Shown piece after piece: positions 7,702 to 15,682 of a stretch of DNA of 64,000 nucleotides. A program made the position numbers and the translations under genes. Position 1 is the first letter of the stretch; each line of letters starts with the position of its first letter. Source of the DNA: Sulfuriferula plumbiphila (GTDB lineage Bacteria > Pseudomonadota > Gammaproteobacteria > Burkholderiales > Sulfuriferulaceae); assembly GCF_009938015.1 (NCBI RefSeq), contig NZ_AP021884.1, positions 186,001 to 250,000 on the forward strand, in the 5' to 3' direction. The notes under the pieces were generated by a model. The model saw only the letters and a list, made by a program, of their open reading frames with translations. It was not told the DNA's origin and ran no database searches.

Positions 7702-7957
7702 AAGTCCTCCGTTCATGGCTGGTTGCCAGGCGTGCAGAAATCAGATGAATTATATTTCCACGTTGCGTCCATACCACCGTCAACACCCGATTTTGCGCAC
7801 CTACGCCAACTGTTCCAAACCGCGCCTCGCCCTGTGTCGCATCATCTTCATTCGTCAGCGCCATCGGGTCAAACAGCACCAGCTCGGCATCCGAAAATGA
7901 AATCCCGTGCTTCTTCAGGTTGGTGGCGGCTTTTGTCGGGTCGAATTCAACATGCAT
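7691..7957 (-). CDS. brnT: BrnT family ribonuclease toxin
   Basis: An 88-residue protein with the BrnT pattern: EFDP.KAA.NLKKHGISF.DA..VF(L)DP at the start, RF...G......VV.T.RG..I.LISAR.AT..ERR.YE at the end. BrnT is a RelE-like RNase that inhibits translation and is induced by stress in Brucella. The gene precedes and overlaps brnA, the standard type II arrangement. All family-typical segments are present and the frame is undisturbed, so the pair is probably active, in contrast to the adjacent broken VapC-type system. Confidence 0.92.
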   Translation of the reverse strand: MHVEFDPTKAATNLKKHGISFSDAELVLFDPMALTNEDDATQGEARFGTVGVGAQNRVLTVVWTQRGNIIHLISARLATSHERRTYES

Positions 7958-7963
7958 GAGCTA

Positions 7964-7988
7964 ATTATGCATATATAGTATGCATAAT
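7964..7988. promoter_or_regulatory. Operator/promoter palindrome of brnTA
   Basis: The perfect inverted repeat ATTATGCATA-TATAG-TATGCATAAT (7964-7973 and 7979-7988) ends 6 bp before the brnT start codon. It is AT-rich in an otherwise GC-rich region and overlaps TATA-like sequences suited to a -10 element. BrnA-type repressors are known to bind palindromes at their own promoter; binding here is inferred. Confidence 0.7.
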
Positions 7989-8059
7989 GCAAAAACTTCG
8001 TTTGACGACCGGGCGATCGCAAGCGCAGCAACATTGGACCAACCCGCGTAAGGCGGTAC

Positions 8060-8129
8060 GTAGGGTGCCAATAAGCGAAGCGCATTGCACCGGATGTCTT
8101 CATTCGGCGCAATAATGATTGCGCCCTAC
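8060..8129. repeat. Intergenic hairpin repeat (GTAGGGTGC...GCGCCCTAC)
   Basis: GTAGGGTGCCAAT at 8060-8072 is nearly complementary to ATTGCGCCCTAC at 8118-8129. Inner segments (GCGCATTGCACCG and CGGCGCAATAATG) pair again. Elements of the form GTAGGGTGCAATAAGCG...GCGCATTGCACC are familiar as dispersed intergenic repeats in Proteobacteria. Only one copy was noticed in this window. Confidence 0.55.
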
Positions 8130-8190
8130 CGGACTTGTTCGTAAAGAATCGCAAGGGCAGTTCCACGGAAATCAATTGATTTGAACCCCT

Positions 8191-8475
8191 TCATTCTGGG
8201 CGATTAAAACCATAGTCGTACTCGTCACGCGGAAGCTGGCTCACGACAAGGGCTTTTTCTGTCGATCCAAGTGCCAAACGGAGATAGTTGGATTTCAACG
8301 CGCTCTCAGCATAGTCGAGTTGATGAGCCTCCCACGGGCCGAGCTCCCCATTTTCCTGCGTCAAGGCTGCACGCGCCGCTTGGATAAGATCGAGCACCTG
8401 TTGGTGTTTACCTTCGTACCCATCGGAAAGTTGTCCGAACATCGCATCGATATTTCCCGTCAAGTCATCGAACAT
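8191..8475 (-). CDS. Small hypothetical acidic protein
   Basis: A 94-residue, acidic, probably helical cytoplasmic protein (MFDDLTGNIDAMFGQLSDG...), with no motif that I recognise. A good ribosome binding site (AAGGAAG) sits 8 bp upstream of the ATG, which supports a real gene. The C-terminal half (ESALKSNYLRLALGSTEKAL) looks like a helix pair. It lies in the accessory island between the brnTA operon and a small membrane protein gene on the same strand, with no obvious functional partner. Confidence 0.6.
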   Translation of the reverse strand: MFDDLTGNIDAMFGQLSDGYEGKHQQVLDLIQAARAALTQENGELGPWEAHQLDYAESALKSNYLRLALGSTEKALVVSQLPRDEYDYGFNRPE

Positions 8476-8576
8476 AGTTGCACTTCCTTATAAGCAAATT
8501 ATAACGACTAAGCTTACATCTTGATCAGCATGCCGTCCGCATAATCCCGCGCGCGAACAAACGACGCTTTCCCTGT

Positions 8577-9059
8577 TTAGAGTAGAGCCTGAGTGATAGC
8601 TTGTCTTTCCGCCTTGCGGGCCTGAAATAGACCGGCAGCAATGCCTCCAACACAAAGAAATACTGTAATTCCCAAGCGTAGCAACCGCTCAGGCGTGTAC
8701 AGTCCGTTCGAGATTTCACCGACAATTATGGTGGCAACCACACCGTAGACAACTCCGAGAGCTATGGCTAAAGCTATGCCCGTTGGAAATTTGAATTTCG
8801 GAGCTATGTTTGCGCCAGCGGTAATAACGACAAACGGAGTAAAGAAGGCGTTTCCAAAATACTGGAGCACCTCAGGCGGAAGAGCCGCCAAGTAGTAGTA
8901 GACGCTGAGAGCACTGCCGCTGCCGCTGTCGTCAGAGCTTGTGCCGAGGTATTGAATAAGCAAGACAATCCAATGAATCGGAAATAGCACAAGAAATGCA
9001 CAAAGCAAGGCGCCGGGCAGTACCGCAACCCACCTGAAAATATAGACCCGGCGCGACAT
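8577..9059 (-). CDS. Hypothetical membrane protein with four predicted TM helices
   Basis: About 160 residues from the ATG at 9059 (MSRRVYIFRW...). A TTG 27 codons upstream would add a polar segment of uncertain reality. Four hydrophobic stretches are visible: around WVAVLPGALLCAFLVLF, FTPFVVITAGANI, IALAIALGVVYGVVATIIVG and LGITVFLCVGGIAAGL. The C-terminal tail is basic (QARKAERQA). No family is recognised. It lies just before a small MITE and beside other orphan genes, consistent with accessory content. Confidence 0.55.
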   Translation of the reverse strand: MSRRVYIFRWVAVLPGALLCAFLVLFPIHWIVLLIQYLGTSSDDSGSGSALSVYYYLAALPPEVLQYFGNAFFTPFVVITAGANIAPKFKFPTGIALAIALGVVYGVVATIIVGEISNGLYTPERLLRLGITVFLCVGGIAAGLFQARKAERQAITQALL

Positions 9060-9165
9060 TTTCTGCTCTACAGATTCCAATTGGGGTCTCCTATTCCGAT
9101 GCTTGGCGTTCGAGTTCAGAGACGCGTCGCCGATAGACAAAGTGTCCCATGGGATGAAACGTTAG

Positions 9166-9313
9166 CAGGCTGTTGAAATTCGATTCATACGGTCAAATTG
9201 CGGCATTTTCGGTGTGCCAAAATCCCTTCCGACATCGAGGAAGTCGAATGTGGTGCGTTTTGAGAGGCAGTCATTTTTCAGAGCACTCTAACTATGCGAA
9301 TTTCAACAGCCTG
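9166..9313. mobile_element. 148-bp MITE with 17-bp terminal inverted repeats and TTAG target duplication
   Basis: The ends CAGGCTGTTGAAATTCG (9166-9182) and CGAATTTCAACAGCCTG (9297-9313) are perfect inverted repeats. The flanks are both TTAG (9162-9165 and 9314-9317), a 4-bp direct duplication fitting the YTAR target of IS5-group elements. The interior has no credible gene. It is most simply a non-autonomous derivative mobilised in trans. It sits exactly at the stop codon of the next gene without altering that gene's protein. Confidence 0.85.
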
Positions 9314-9568
9314 TTAGGCCACGCCGAAAACATGACCGCGCAACTCGGTCTCGAAGTCAGCCAACCACGCAATTCCATGCCCTGCTGAGTATTGGCGCGA
9401 CACACCTGTGGACTTTCTTCGGACGATAACGGTGCCTGTGACAGCGTAAATACTCACGTTCGCTGGTTTGTATTCAATCTCTTTCAGATCGAAGTCGTCC
9501 TTAAAAAAACCAGCGTCAACAACCGTAGCCCAGAAATCTTGCTTTTCACTTTCTTGAAGGAGTGCCAT
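9314..9568 (-). CDS. Small hypothetical protein
   Basis: The ATG at 9568 gives 84 residues (MALLQESEKQDFWATVVDAGF...), preferred over a start 10 codons upstream that adds only a basic stretch. The protein looks soluble, with alternating strands (NVSIYAVTGTVIVRRKS) and an aromatic C-terminus; no family is recognised. Its TAA stop is part of the TTAG duplicated by the neighbouring MITE. Removing the MITE and one TTAG leaves the same stop codon, so the gene is not truncated. It follows the frameshifted secreted protein on the same strand. Confidence 0.55.
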   Translation of the reverse strand: MALLQESEKQDFWATVVDAGFFKDDFDLKEIEYKPANVSIYAVTGTVIVRRKSTGVSRQYSAGHGIAWLADFETELRGHVFGVA

Positions 9569-9584
9569 TTTGTTTTTCTTTCGC

Positions 9585-9882
9585 TTAGCGACACACACGC
9601 TGCCACTCGTATTGATTGGTATAGGGATTCAAGACTTGCTGCTGCCAGCAATTTTGTGTCCCAAGTGGAGGCAACTGCGGGGGCTGAATAGGCTCAATCG
9701 ACGGTGGTACGATGGGGCAGACCATAGGGGAGCAAATTGGAGGAATCTCCATGGTGCTACTGCATAGGGGTACATTTTCTCCATTCGTACATCGGCACAC
9801 GCAGTTGTGCGCTTGCATCGGAAAAGGCGAACAGAGTTCCGAGAAGAACCAGGAGGATTGATGCTTGGCGTACAGCGCCCAT
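9585..9882 (-). pseudogene. Frameshifted secreted Cys/Pro-rich protein
   Basis: The ATG at 9882 has a good ribosome binding site (AAAGGAG) and encodes a clear signal peptide, MGAVRQASILLVLLGTLFAF followed by SDASA. That frame then runs into a stop about 15 residues on. In the +1 frame, starting near 9808-9818, the sequence continues as HNCVCRCTNGENVPLC, a Pro-rich middle and a terminus NQYEWQRVCR, ending at 9585. The two halves clearly belong to one small periplasmic protein of about 95 residues with at least seven Cys. A one-base change near 9815 or a sequencing error separates them. No function is recognised. Confidence 0.7.
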
Positions 9883-9914
9883 GCTGCTCTCCTTTCGTAA
9901 CCTAAAAAGCAACA

Positions 9915-9966
9915 GGGGTCCAGATTCACTTTAAACTCACTTTCAGAAAAGTGCCCCCTGGACCTT
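9915..9966. repeat. REP-like hairpin (GGTCCAG...CTGGACC)
   Basis: GGTCCAG plus CACTTT (9917-9932) pairs with AAAGTG plus CTGGACC (9948-9964), forming an imperfect stem. Sequences close to AACAGGGGTCAGATTCACTTT are familiar to me from REP-type hairpins scattered in proteobacterial genomes. It lies between the signal-peptide gene and the SHOCT lipoprotein gene. Confidence 0.55.
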
Positions 9967-10072
9967 CCGCACAGTTTTGGATCAAATCTTGCCTTTTGCT
10001 GGTACAGCTGACAAGACACAAGGCAAGACTTGGCGCCATTGACCAGAGACTAGCCTCCGAAGATTCACGTTT

Positions 10073-10387
10073 TTATTTCTCATTAAGAATTTTTTTCTTT
10101 TGTGCATCAAACTCAGCTTCGCTGATGATGCCTTTCTTTCGTAGTTCGTCTAACTTGGTTAACTCCGTGTACACGTCCTTTGCTTTTTCAGGTTGTGCAA
10201 TATTAACGTTGGATTGCCTAGTTTCATTTTCTTTGGTCGGCTGCCCTACACCATTGTTATATCCAGCCGTCCCTGGAAGACAATCAGCCCAAGCAAAACC
10301 AACTGCACAATCTACGGGGTGATGAGCACACCCGCCAAGTGCAAAAATGCCAACAAGAGCAAAAAAAGTAAAAATGATCTTTTTCAT
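10073..10387 (-). CDS. Lipoprotein with C-terminal SHOCT-type domain
   Basis: A 104-residue protein with a lipoprotein signal peptide (MKKIIFTFFALVGIFALGGC; lipobox LGGC, acylated Cys20) and a short Cys-containing periplasmic stretch. The C-terminal helix pair (LTKLDELRKKGIISEAEFDAQKKKIL) is the classic SHOCT short C-terminal domain. SHOCT domains are oligomerisation modules found in many lipoproteins. A GGGAGAG ribosome binding site precedes the ATG. The gene is AT-richer than its surroundings, consistent with the accessory island. The 206 bp between it and purM show no gene. Confidence 0.8.
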   Translation of the reverse strand: MKKIIFTFFALVGIFALGGCAHHPVDCAVGFAWADCLPGTAGYNNGVGQPTKENETRQSNVNIAQPEKAKDVYTELTKLDELRKKGIISEAEFDAQKKKILNEK

Positions 10388-10593
10388 AGTTATTCTCTCC
10401 CTGAAAACAGAACATAAAGTATGTAGCAGAACATCAGGCTTAGCTTGTATCTACTGCGTGGTATGGCTTCGCAGCGTAGCCCGGTCATTTGCGCTATTGC
10501 ATCCAAACCGAGCAACTGGAAACCACGGTTTCTACGCCACAAGCCCAGGACCAGCATCAAAACAAAGCTGACAAGCGAACCATGAACAGCTCA

Positions 10594-11646
10594 TCAAAAC
10601 CAAACCCGTACCATCGTCTGCGCCTCGCCCTCGCCGCGCGCGCGGATCTCCCCGATCCGGTAAACCGTCTCCCCCGCCGCAACCAGATTCTGCATCGCTG
10701 CCTCGGCATGTTCAGCGGCCACCACCACCACCATGCCGATACCGCAGTTGAAGGTACGGTGCATCTCGCTGTCTGCCACGCCGCCGTGTTTCTGCATCCA
10801 GTGGAATAGCGGCGGCATGTCCCACGACTGGACGTCGATATCCGCCATCAGATGTTCGGGCAGGATGCGCGGCACGTTGCCGGTCAGTCCGCCGCCGGTG
10901 ATGTGCGCCATGCCTTTCACCGGCATGGCCTGCATCAGGGCCAGCAGCGGTTTGACATAGATGCGGGTGGGGGTCATCAACACGTCGCCCAAAGGACGGC
11001 CATGGAAATCGGCGTTCACATCGGCGCCGCTGATTTCGAGGATTTTGCGGATCAGCGAGTAGCCGTTGGAGTGCGCGCCGCTGGAGGCCAGCCCGAGCAC
11101 CGCGTCGCCGGGACGGATGGTGCGGCCGTCGATGACCGCGTCACGCTCCACCACGCCCACAGCGAAGCCCGCCAGGTCGTATTCGCCGGCCGGGTACATG
11201 CCCGGCATTTCCGCGGTCTCGCCGCCGATCAGCGCGCAACCGGCCTGCTCGCAGCCCTGCGCAATGCCCTTGATGACCTGTTCCGCCACGTCCACGTCGA
11301 GCTTGCCGCAGGCGAAGTAGTCGAGGAAGAACAGCGGCTCGGCGCCCTGCACCAGGATGTCGTTGACGCTCATGCCGACCAGGTCGATGCCGACGGTGTC
11401 GTGCCGGTTCAGCTTGAAGGCGAGTTTGAGCTTGGTGCCGACGCCGTCGGTGCCGGACACCAGCACCGGGTTTTTGTATTTGGCGGGCAGGCCCATCAGC
11501 GCGCCGAAACCGCCGATGCCGCCCAGCACTTCCGGGCGCATGGTGCGTTTTGCCCAGGGTTTGATGCGGTCTACCAGGGCATCGCCGGCGTCGATATCCA
11601 CGCCTGCGTCACGGTAAGAGAGGGAAGGTTTGTTGGGAGAAGTCAC
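10594..11646 (-). CDS. purM: Phosphoribosylformylglycinamidine cyclo-ligase
   Basis: PurM (AIR synthetase) converts formylglycinamidine ribonucleotide to aminoimidazole ribonucleotide with ATP in purine biosynthesis. The 350-residue protein is full length. Characteristic segments are [21 protein letters not shown] at the N-terminus, [46 protein letters not shown] and [10 protein letters not shown]. It is transcribed away from the AI-2E transporter gene with only 46 bp between the starts, a common betaproteobacterial arrangement. The other purine gene nearby, purC, lies on the opposite strand. Confidence 0.98.
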   Translation of the reverse strand: MTSPNKPSLSYRDAGVDIDAGDALVDRIKPWAKRTMRPEVLGGIGGFGALMGLPAKYKNPVLVSGTDGVGTKLKLAFKLNRHDTVGIDLVGMSVNDILVQGAEPLFFLDYFACGKLDVDVAEQVIKGIAQGCEQAGCALIGGETAEMPGMYPAGEYDLAGFAVGVVERDAVIDGRTIRPGDAVLGLASSGAHSNGYSLIRKILEISGADVNADFHGRPLGDVLMTPTRIYVKPLLALMQAMPVKGMAHITGGGLTGNVPRILPEHLMADIDVQSWDMPPLFHWMQKHGGVADSEMHRTFNCGIGMVVVVAAEHAEAAMQNLVAAGETVYRIGEIRARGEGEAQTMVRVWF

Positions 11647-11692
11647 GGCAGGCTCGCGTTTTGATTGGGAAATTCATGCTATTTTACCGCAA

Positions 11693-12751
11693 ATGAACGC
11701 TACCCGACCGAACCGCGATTTTGCCTGGATACTCGCCGCCGTGCTTGTCACGGGTGTGCTGCTGTACCTGCTCTCCCCCATTCTTACGCCATTTCTGCTG
11801 GCGGCGATTCTGGCCTATATCTGCCACCCCCTGGCGGATCGGCTGGAGCAGCTGAAACTGCCGCGCGGGGCGGCGGCAGGCATCGTGATCATCGTGCTGG
11901 GGCTGGTGTTTTTCCTGCTGGCACTGATCCTGTTGCCGATGATACAAACCGAAACCAGCCACTTCATTGCCAGTTTGCCGAAATACGTGGACTGGCTGCA
12001 AACCCGCGCCGCACCCTGGTTGCAGACCCGCCTGGGCATCACCTTGCCGGATGCCGCCGGGCTCAAGCAGCTACTGTCCGAGCATCTGCAAGGCGCGGGT
12101 AGCGCCGCTGGCAGTGCCGCAGGATGGCTGAAAACCGGTACGCTGGGCATAGTCAGCTTTGTCGCCAACCTGGTGCTGGTGCCGGTGGTGTTCTTTTATC
12201 TCCTGCGCGACTGGTGTGTAATGGTCAACTGGGCGGATGAACTGGTACCGCGCCGCTGGCACGCCAAAGTACGCAAGCTGGCCACGGAGATTGATGCAGT
12301 GTTGTCGGAGTTTTTGCGCGGGCAGCTCTCGGTCATGCTCATCATGGCGGTGTTCTACACCACCGGGTTGTGGATTGCCGGGCTGGATTATGCCCTGCCG
12401 ATCGGCATTCTGGCCGGACTGCTGGTGTTCGTGCCGTATATGGGTGCGATCTCGGGCATGGCGCTGGCCACCCTGGCCGGACTGGTGCAGTTCTCCAGCC
12501 TGTCGGGCATGATTCCGGTATGGGTGGTATTCGGCATCGGCCAGCTGATGGAGGGCTATGTGGTGGTGCCGCGCCTGGTCGGCGAACGCATCGGCCTGCA
12601 TCCGGTGATGGTGATTTTTGCGCTGCTGGCGTTCGGCGAAGTATTCGGTTTTTTCGGCGTGCTGCTGGCCCTGCCCATCTCCGCCATACTGCTGGTGGGA
12701 CTGCGTCACATCCGGGCGGCCTATCAGCACAGCAGTCTGTATCAGGATTGA
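11693..12751 (+). CDS. AI-2E family transporter (PerM-like)
   Basis: A 352-residue polytopic inner-membrane protein of the UPF0118/AI-2E exporter family. Hydrophobic helices flank a central periplasmic/amphipathic region, and the C-terminal block carries family-typical segments (VFVPYMGAISGMALATLAGL, YVVVPRLVGERIGLHPVMVI, FGEVFGFFGVLLALP). Family members export autoinducer-2, indole-related compounds or sodium; the substrate here is unknown. The ATG at 11693 gives a normal N-terminus and avoids overlap with the divergent purM. An in-frame start at 11630 would overlap purM and is rejected. Confidence 0.93.
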   Translation: MNATRPNRDFAWILAAVLVTGVLLYLLSPILTPFLLAAILAYICHPLADRLEQLKLPRGAAAGIVIIVLGLVFFLLALILLPMIQTETSHFIASLPKYVDWLQTRAAPWLQTRLGITLPDAAGLKQLLSEHLQGAGSAAGSAAGWLKTGTLGIVSFVANLVLVPVVFFYLLRDWCVMVNWADELVPRRWHAKVRKLATEIDAVLSEFLRGQLSVMLIMAVFYTTGLWIAGLDYALPIGILAGLLVFVPYMGAISGMALATLAGLVQFSSLSGMIPVWVVFGIGQLMEGYVVVPRLVGERIGLHPVMVIFALLAFGEVFGFFGVLLALPISAILLVGLRHIRAAYQHSSLYQD

Positions 12752-12899
12752 ACGGTACAATCCCGGGAATGGCTGCTGCCCCCTCTCTCTGGCTGGGGCT
12801 GCGCGTGAATTGTGATTTCCGTGTCCCCGATATCAACACCCGGGTGCGTCCAGCCGGCGTTTCCAGGATAATGTGGCTTTTGCCACGATTGCTACTGCC

Positions 12900-13781
12900 A
12901 TGACCACGCCGCTACTCGAATCCGCCATTCCCTCCCTGCAACTGCTGTCGCGTGGCAAGGTGCGCGATGTTTACGCGGTGGACGACCAGCGCCTGCTGAT
13001 TGTCGCCAGCGATCGCCTGTCCGCCTTCGATGTGGTGCTGTCCACGCCGATCCCGGGCAAGGGCGCGGTGCTGACGGAAATCTCGCATTTCTGGTTCGGC
13101 AAGCTGGGGCACGTCATCCCCAACCACCTGACTGGCGACACGCCGGAATCGGTGGTGGCGGAAAACGAGCGCGACCAGGTGGCAGGCCGGGCGATGCTGG
13201 TGAGGCGCCTGCAACCGCTGCCGGTGGAAGCCATTGTGCGCGGTTATCTGGCGGGTTCGGGCTGGAAGGAATATCAGCGCCATGGCAGCGTTTGCGGCAT
13301 CGCGCTGCCCGCTGGCCTGCAACAGGCGGGCAAACTTCCGCAGCCGATTTTCACCCCCTCCACCAAGGCGGCGATGGGCGCGCACGACGAGAACATCGAT
13401 TTCGCCCGCGCCGAGCAACTGCTGGGTGCCGGCATCGCCGCCCAGGTGCGTGACGCCAGCATTGCCCTGTATACTCAGGCGGCGGCGTATGCGCTCACCC
13501 GCGGCATCATCATCGCCGACACCAAGTTCGAGTTTGGCGTGGATACCGCTGGCAAGCTGTATCTGATCGACGAAGTGCTGACCCCGGATTCTTCCCGCTT
13601 CTGGCCGGCCGATCAGTACCAGCCCGGCAGCAATCCGCCCAGCTACGACAAGCAGTTCGTACGCGACTGGCTGGAGGCCTCCGGCTGGAACAAGCAGGCG
13701 CCTGCCCCAGAATTACCTGTTGAAGTCGCTGCAAAAACCGGAGAGAAATATCGGGAAGCGGTAGCGCGCCTGACTACTTGA
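12900..13781 (+). CDS. purC: Phosphoribosylaminoimidazole-succinocarboxamide synthase
   Basis: PurC (SAICAR synthase) joins CAIR and aspartate using ATP. The 293-residue form beginning [20 protein letters not shown] is the longer, yeast-like type common in Betaproteobacteria. Diagnostic segments are [53 protein letters not shown] and [19 protein letters not shown]. The start at 12900 is preferred to one nine codons upstream because it matches the family N-terminus. The 3' end overlaps the convergent hydrolase gene by 8 bp. Confidence 0.98.
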   Translation: MTTPLLESAIPSLQLLSRGKVRDVYAVDDQRLLIVASDRLSAFDVVLSTPIPGKGAVLTEISHFWFGKLGHVIPNHLTGDTPESVVAENERDQVAGRAMLVRRLQPLPVEAIVRGYLAGSGWKEYQRHGSVCGIALPAGLQQAGKLPQPIFTPSTKAAMGAHDENIDFARAEQLLGAGIAAQVRDASIALYTQAAAYALTRGIIIADTKFEFGVDTAGKLYLIDEVLTPDSSRFWPADQYQPGSNPPSYDKQFVRDWLEASGWNKQAPAPELPVEVAAKTGEKYREAVARLTT

Positions 13782-14505
13782 ACTGCTTGTTCATGAAGGC
13801 CGTTACGATATCCAGCAGTTGTGCATGCATATCGGTGAAAAAATGGTCGGCATGCGCCACCTGCATCTGCTCTGATCCCGGCTTGCCCTGCAGCGCAGCT
13901 TTGCGTGCCGCCGCATTGTTCAGCACGTCGGGCAGGTCGTTCTGGCCATACAAATCCAGCACCGGCATGTTGACCTTGCGGTAATCCGCGCGGCTCGGCA
14001 TGCCAATCGCGACCCATGCCTTGACCGCCGGGTCGGGCTTGTCAGAGAGATACACATAGCTCATGCGCGACCCCATGCTGTGCGAAACAAAACCGATTTT
14101 ACTATAGCCCTTGGCCTTGAGAAAATCCACGGCCAGTTTCAGGCGTTGCGCCGCTTCCGGAAAGGTGGCCGGGTATGCCGCCGCTTTGGCCGCATTATCC
14201 AGCACCGGCATCTGCACCGACAGCGTGGTATAGCCACGGTCTGGCAACTGGCTGCGCTCCTCGCCGATGAAACCCCAGTCCGGATGGATACCCATCCCAT
14301 GCACGATCACCAGGGCCGCTTTGGCATCCTTGGCTGGGGTGTAGAGCGTTAAAAACTTGTGCCCGTTAGACTGTTCCAGATAGACCGGGTCGCCCACCAC
14401 CACACCGGGAACAACCTCGTCCGCCCACTTTTTCTCGCGCGCATAATCCGCCGCAAAGGCGCTGCTGGTCATCGCCAACAAAACAAACATCCACACTATG
14501 CGCAT
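13774..14505 (-). CDS. Secreted DUF3530-like alpha/beta hydrolase
   Basis: A 243-residue protein with a cleavable signal peptide ([20 protein letters not shown]). The fold is an alpha/beta hydrolase: a strand-loop [12 protein letters not shown], a nucleophile elbow [11 protein letters not shown] with the serine in SHSMG, and a downstream acid/His region ([19 protein letters not shown]). The closest family I recognise is DUF3530, periplasmic proteins without an assigned substrate. It is convergent with purC, and a TauE/SafE permease gene lies upstream on the same strand. Confidence 0.8.
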   Translation of the reverse strand: MRIVWMFVLLAMTSSAFAADYAREKKWADEVVPGVVVGDPVYLEQSNGHKFLTLYTPAKDAKAALVIVHGMGIHPDWGFIGEERSQLPDRGYTTLSVQMPVLDNAAKAAAYPATFPEAAQRLKLAVDFLKAKGYSKIGFVSHSMGSRMSYVYLSDKPDPAVKAWVAIGMPSRADYRKVNMPVLDLYGQNDLPDVLNNAAARKAALQGKPGSEQMQVAHADHFFTDMHAQLLDIVTAFMNKQFK

Positions 14506-14530
14506 TCTGTTTCTCCTTCCCGGATTGAGC

Positions 14531-15328
14531 TTAAGTCAGACTCAAGGCCATCTTTATGCCCAGACTATAGAGCAGTATCGCAAAAATTTTCTTCAGCGTC
14601 GCAACGGGCAGCCTGTGTGCAGCGCGTGCGCCCAGCGGCGCAGTAAAAATACTCGCCAGCGCCACCAGTACCAGTGCCGGCAGGTAGACATAGCCAAGGC
14701 TATGTGCGGGCATGGCCGTGGCGTGCCAACCGGACAGAATGTAGCCCAGCGTGCCGGCCAGCGCGATGGGAAAACCGATCGCTGCGGAAGTGCCGATGGC
14801 CTCGTGCATTTTGGCGTTGCACCATAGCAGAAACGGCACCGACAGCGTGCCGCCGCCGATGCCTACCCAGCTCGACACCATGCCGATCACATTGCCCACG
14901 ACAAACATCGCGGCGCTGCCGGGCAAGCCGCGATGGGCCTGCGGCCTGATGTTGAGTAGCATCTGGGTGGCGGCGTAAAACAGGAACGCGACGAAAAAAT
15001 ACTTGAGAAACGTGGCAGGCAACAAGGTCGCGAGCAGGGCGCCGAGCAGCGTGCCGGTAACTATCCCCGGACTGATGCGACGCAGCGCAATCCAGTTGAC
15101 CGCCCCGTGCGCATGATGCGCACGCACGCTGGAGAGTGAAGTGAAGGCGATGATCGCCAGCGAGGTGGCCAGCGCAAACAGCAGCACGCGATCAGCGGGG
15201 AATCCCTCGGCAGTGAAAATAAACACCAGCACCGGCACCATCAGCAGCCCGCCGCCCACGCCCAGCAAGCCCGCCACAAAGCCCGATACCAGACCCAGCG
15301 CGAGGTAGTGCGGAAGATAAGGACTCAC
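14531..15328 (-). CDS. TauE/SafE family sulfite/organosulfonate-type permease
   Basis: A 265-residue protein with eight or so transmembrane helices and the two-fold family signature: an N-terminal GLVSGFVAGLLGVGGGLLMVPVL and its internal counterpart GMVSSWVGIGGGTLSVPFLL. TauE/SafE proteins export or import sulfite, sulfonates or sulfoacetate; the anion is not predictable from sequence. It is followed downstream by the DUF3530-like protein gene and preceded by a small cytosolic protein gene, all on the minus strand and possibly co-transcribed. Confidence 0.93.
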   Translation of the reverse strand: MSPYLPHYLALGLVSGFVAGLLGVGGGLLMVPVLVFIFTAEGFPADRVLLFALATSLAIIAFTSLSSVRAHHAHGAVNWIALRRISPGIVTGTLLGALLATLLPATFLKYFFVAFLFYAATQMLLNIRPQAHRGLPGSAAMFVVGNVIGMVSSWVGIGGGTLSVPFLLWCNAKMHEAIGTSAAIGFPIALAGTLGYILSGWHATAMPAHSLGYVYLPALVLVALASIFTAPLGARAAHRLPVATLKKIFAILLYSLGIKMALSLT

Positions 15329-15336
15329 GCCGGTGC

Positions 15337-15672
15337 CTAGATTTGCGCTTTCTGGCGCATGGCTTCTTCGTTGAACGCGCCGTCTATCTTGTGCACGATG
15401 TCTTCCACCATGCGGAAACCCTCTACCGGCGCGTCGTCTTTCATGTAGAACAGCCGGATCGGTCCCAGGGTCTTGATGGCCTGGGCGCGTTCAATGGCGT
15501 CTGCCGGTGTGGCCAGGCCGCTGTTCTGATACATGTCGGCGATGACTTTCCCCGCGAGCGGGTTTTTGTGCGAACCGTTACGTGCCGCCTCCAGGGTGGC
15601 CATCGCATCGCCATCCATGACGTCATATTTGGAATGGCTGCCAACATAAGTCAAAAGTTCAATAAAAGTCAT
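15337..15672 (-). CDS. Small conserved hypothetical protein
   Basis: The ATG at 15672 has an AAGGAGTT ribosome binding site, giving 111 residues (MTFIELLTYVGSHSKYDVMD...). A longer frame is rejected because it would overlap the GST gene. The protein is mostly helical, without signal or membrane segments; the segment PVEGFRMVEDIVHKIDGAFNEE is distinctive but I cannot place it in a family. The 10-bp spacing from the preceding GST-like gene suggests one transcript. Confidence 0.65.
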   Translation of the reverse strand: MTFIELLTYVGSHSKYDVMDGDAMATLEAARNGSHKNPLAGKVIADMYQNSGLATPADAIERAQAIKTLGPIRLFYMKDDAPVEGFRMVEDIVHKIDGAFNEEAMRQKAQI

Positions 15673-15682
15673 ATGTAACTCC

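Noticed and set aside
10852-11664. 270-codon open frame on the plus strand within purM
   Set aside because: It is the antisense shadow of a conserved housekeeping gene in GC-rich DNA and has His/Ala/Gly-rich noise composition.
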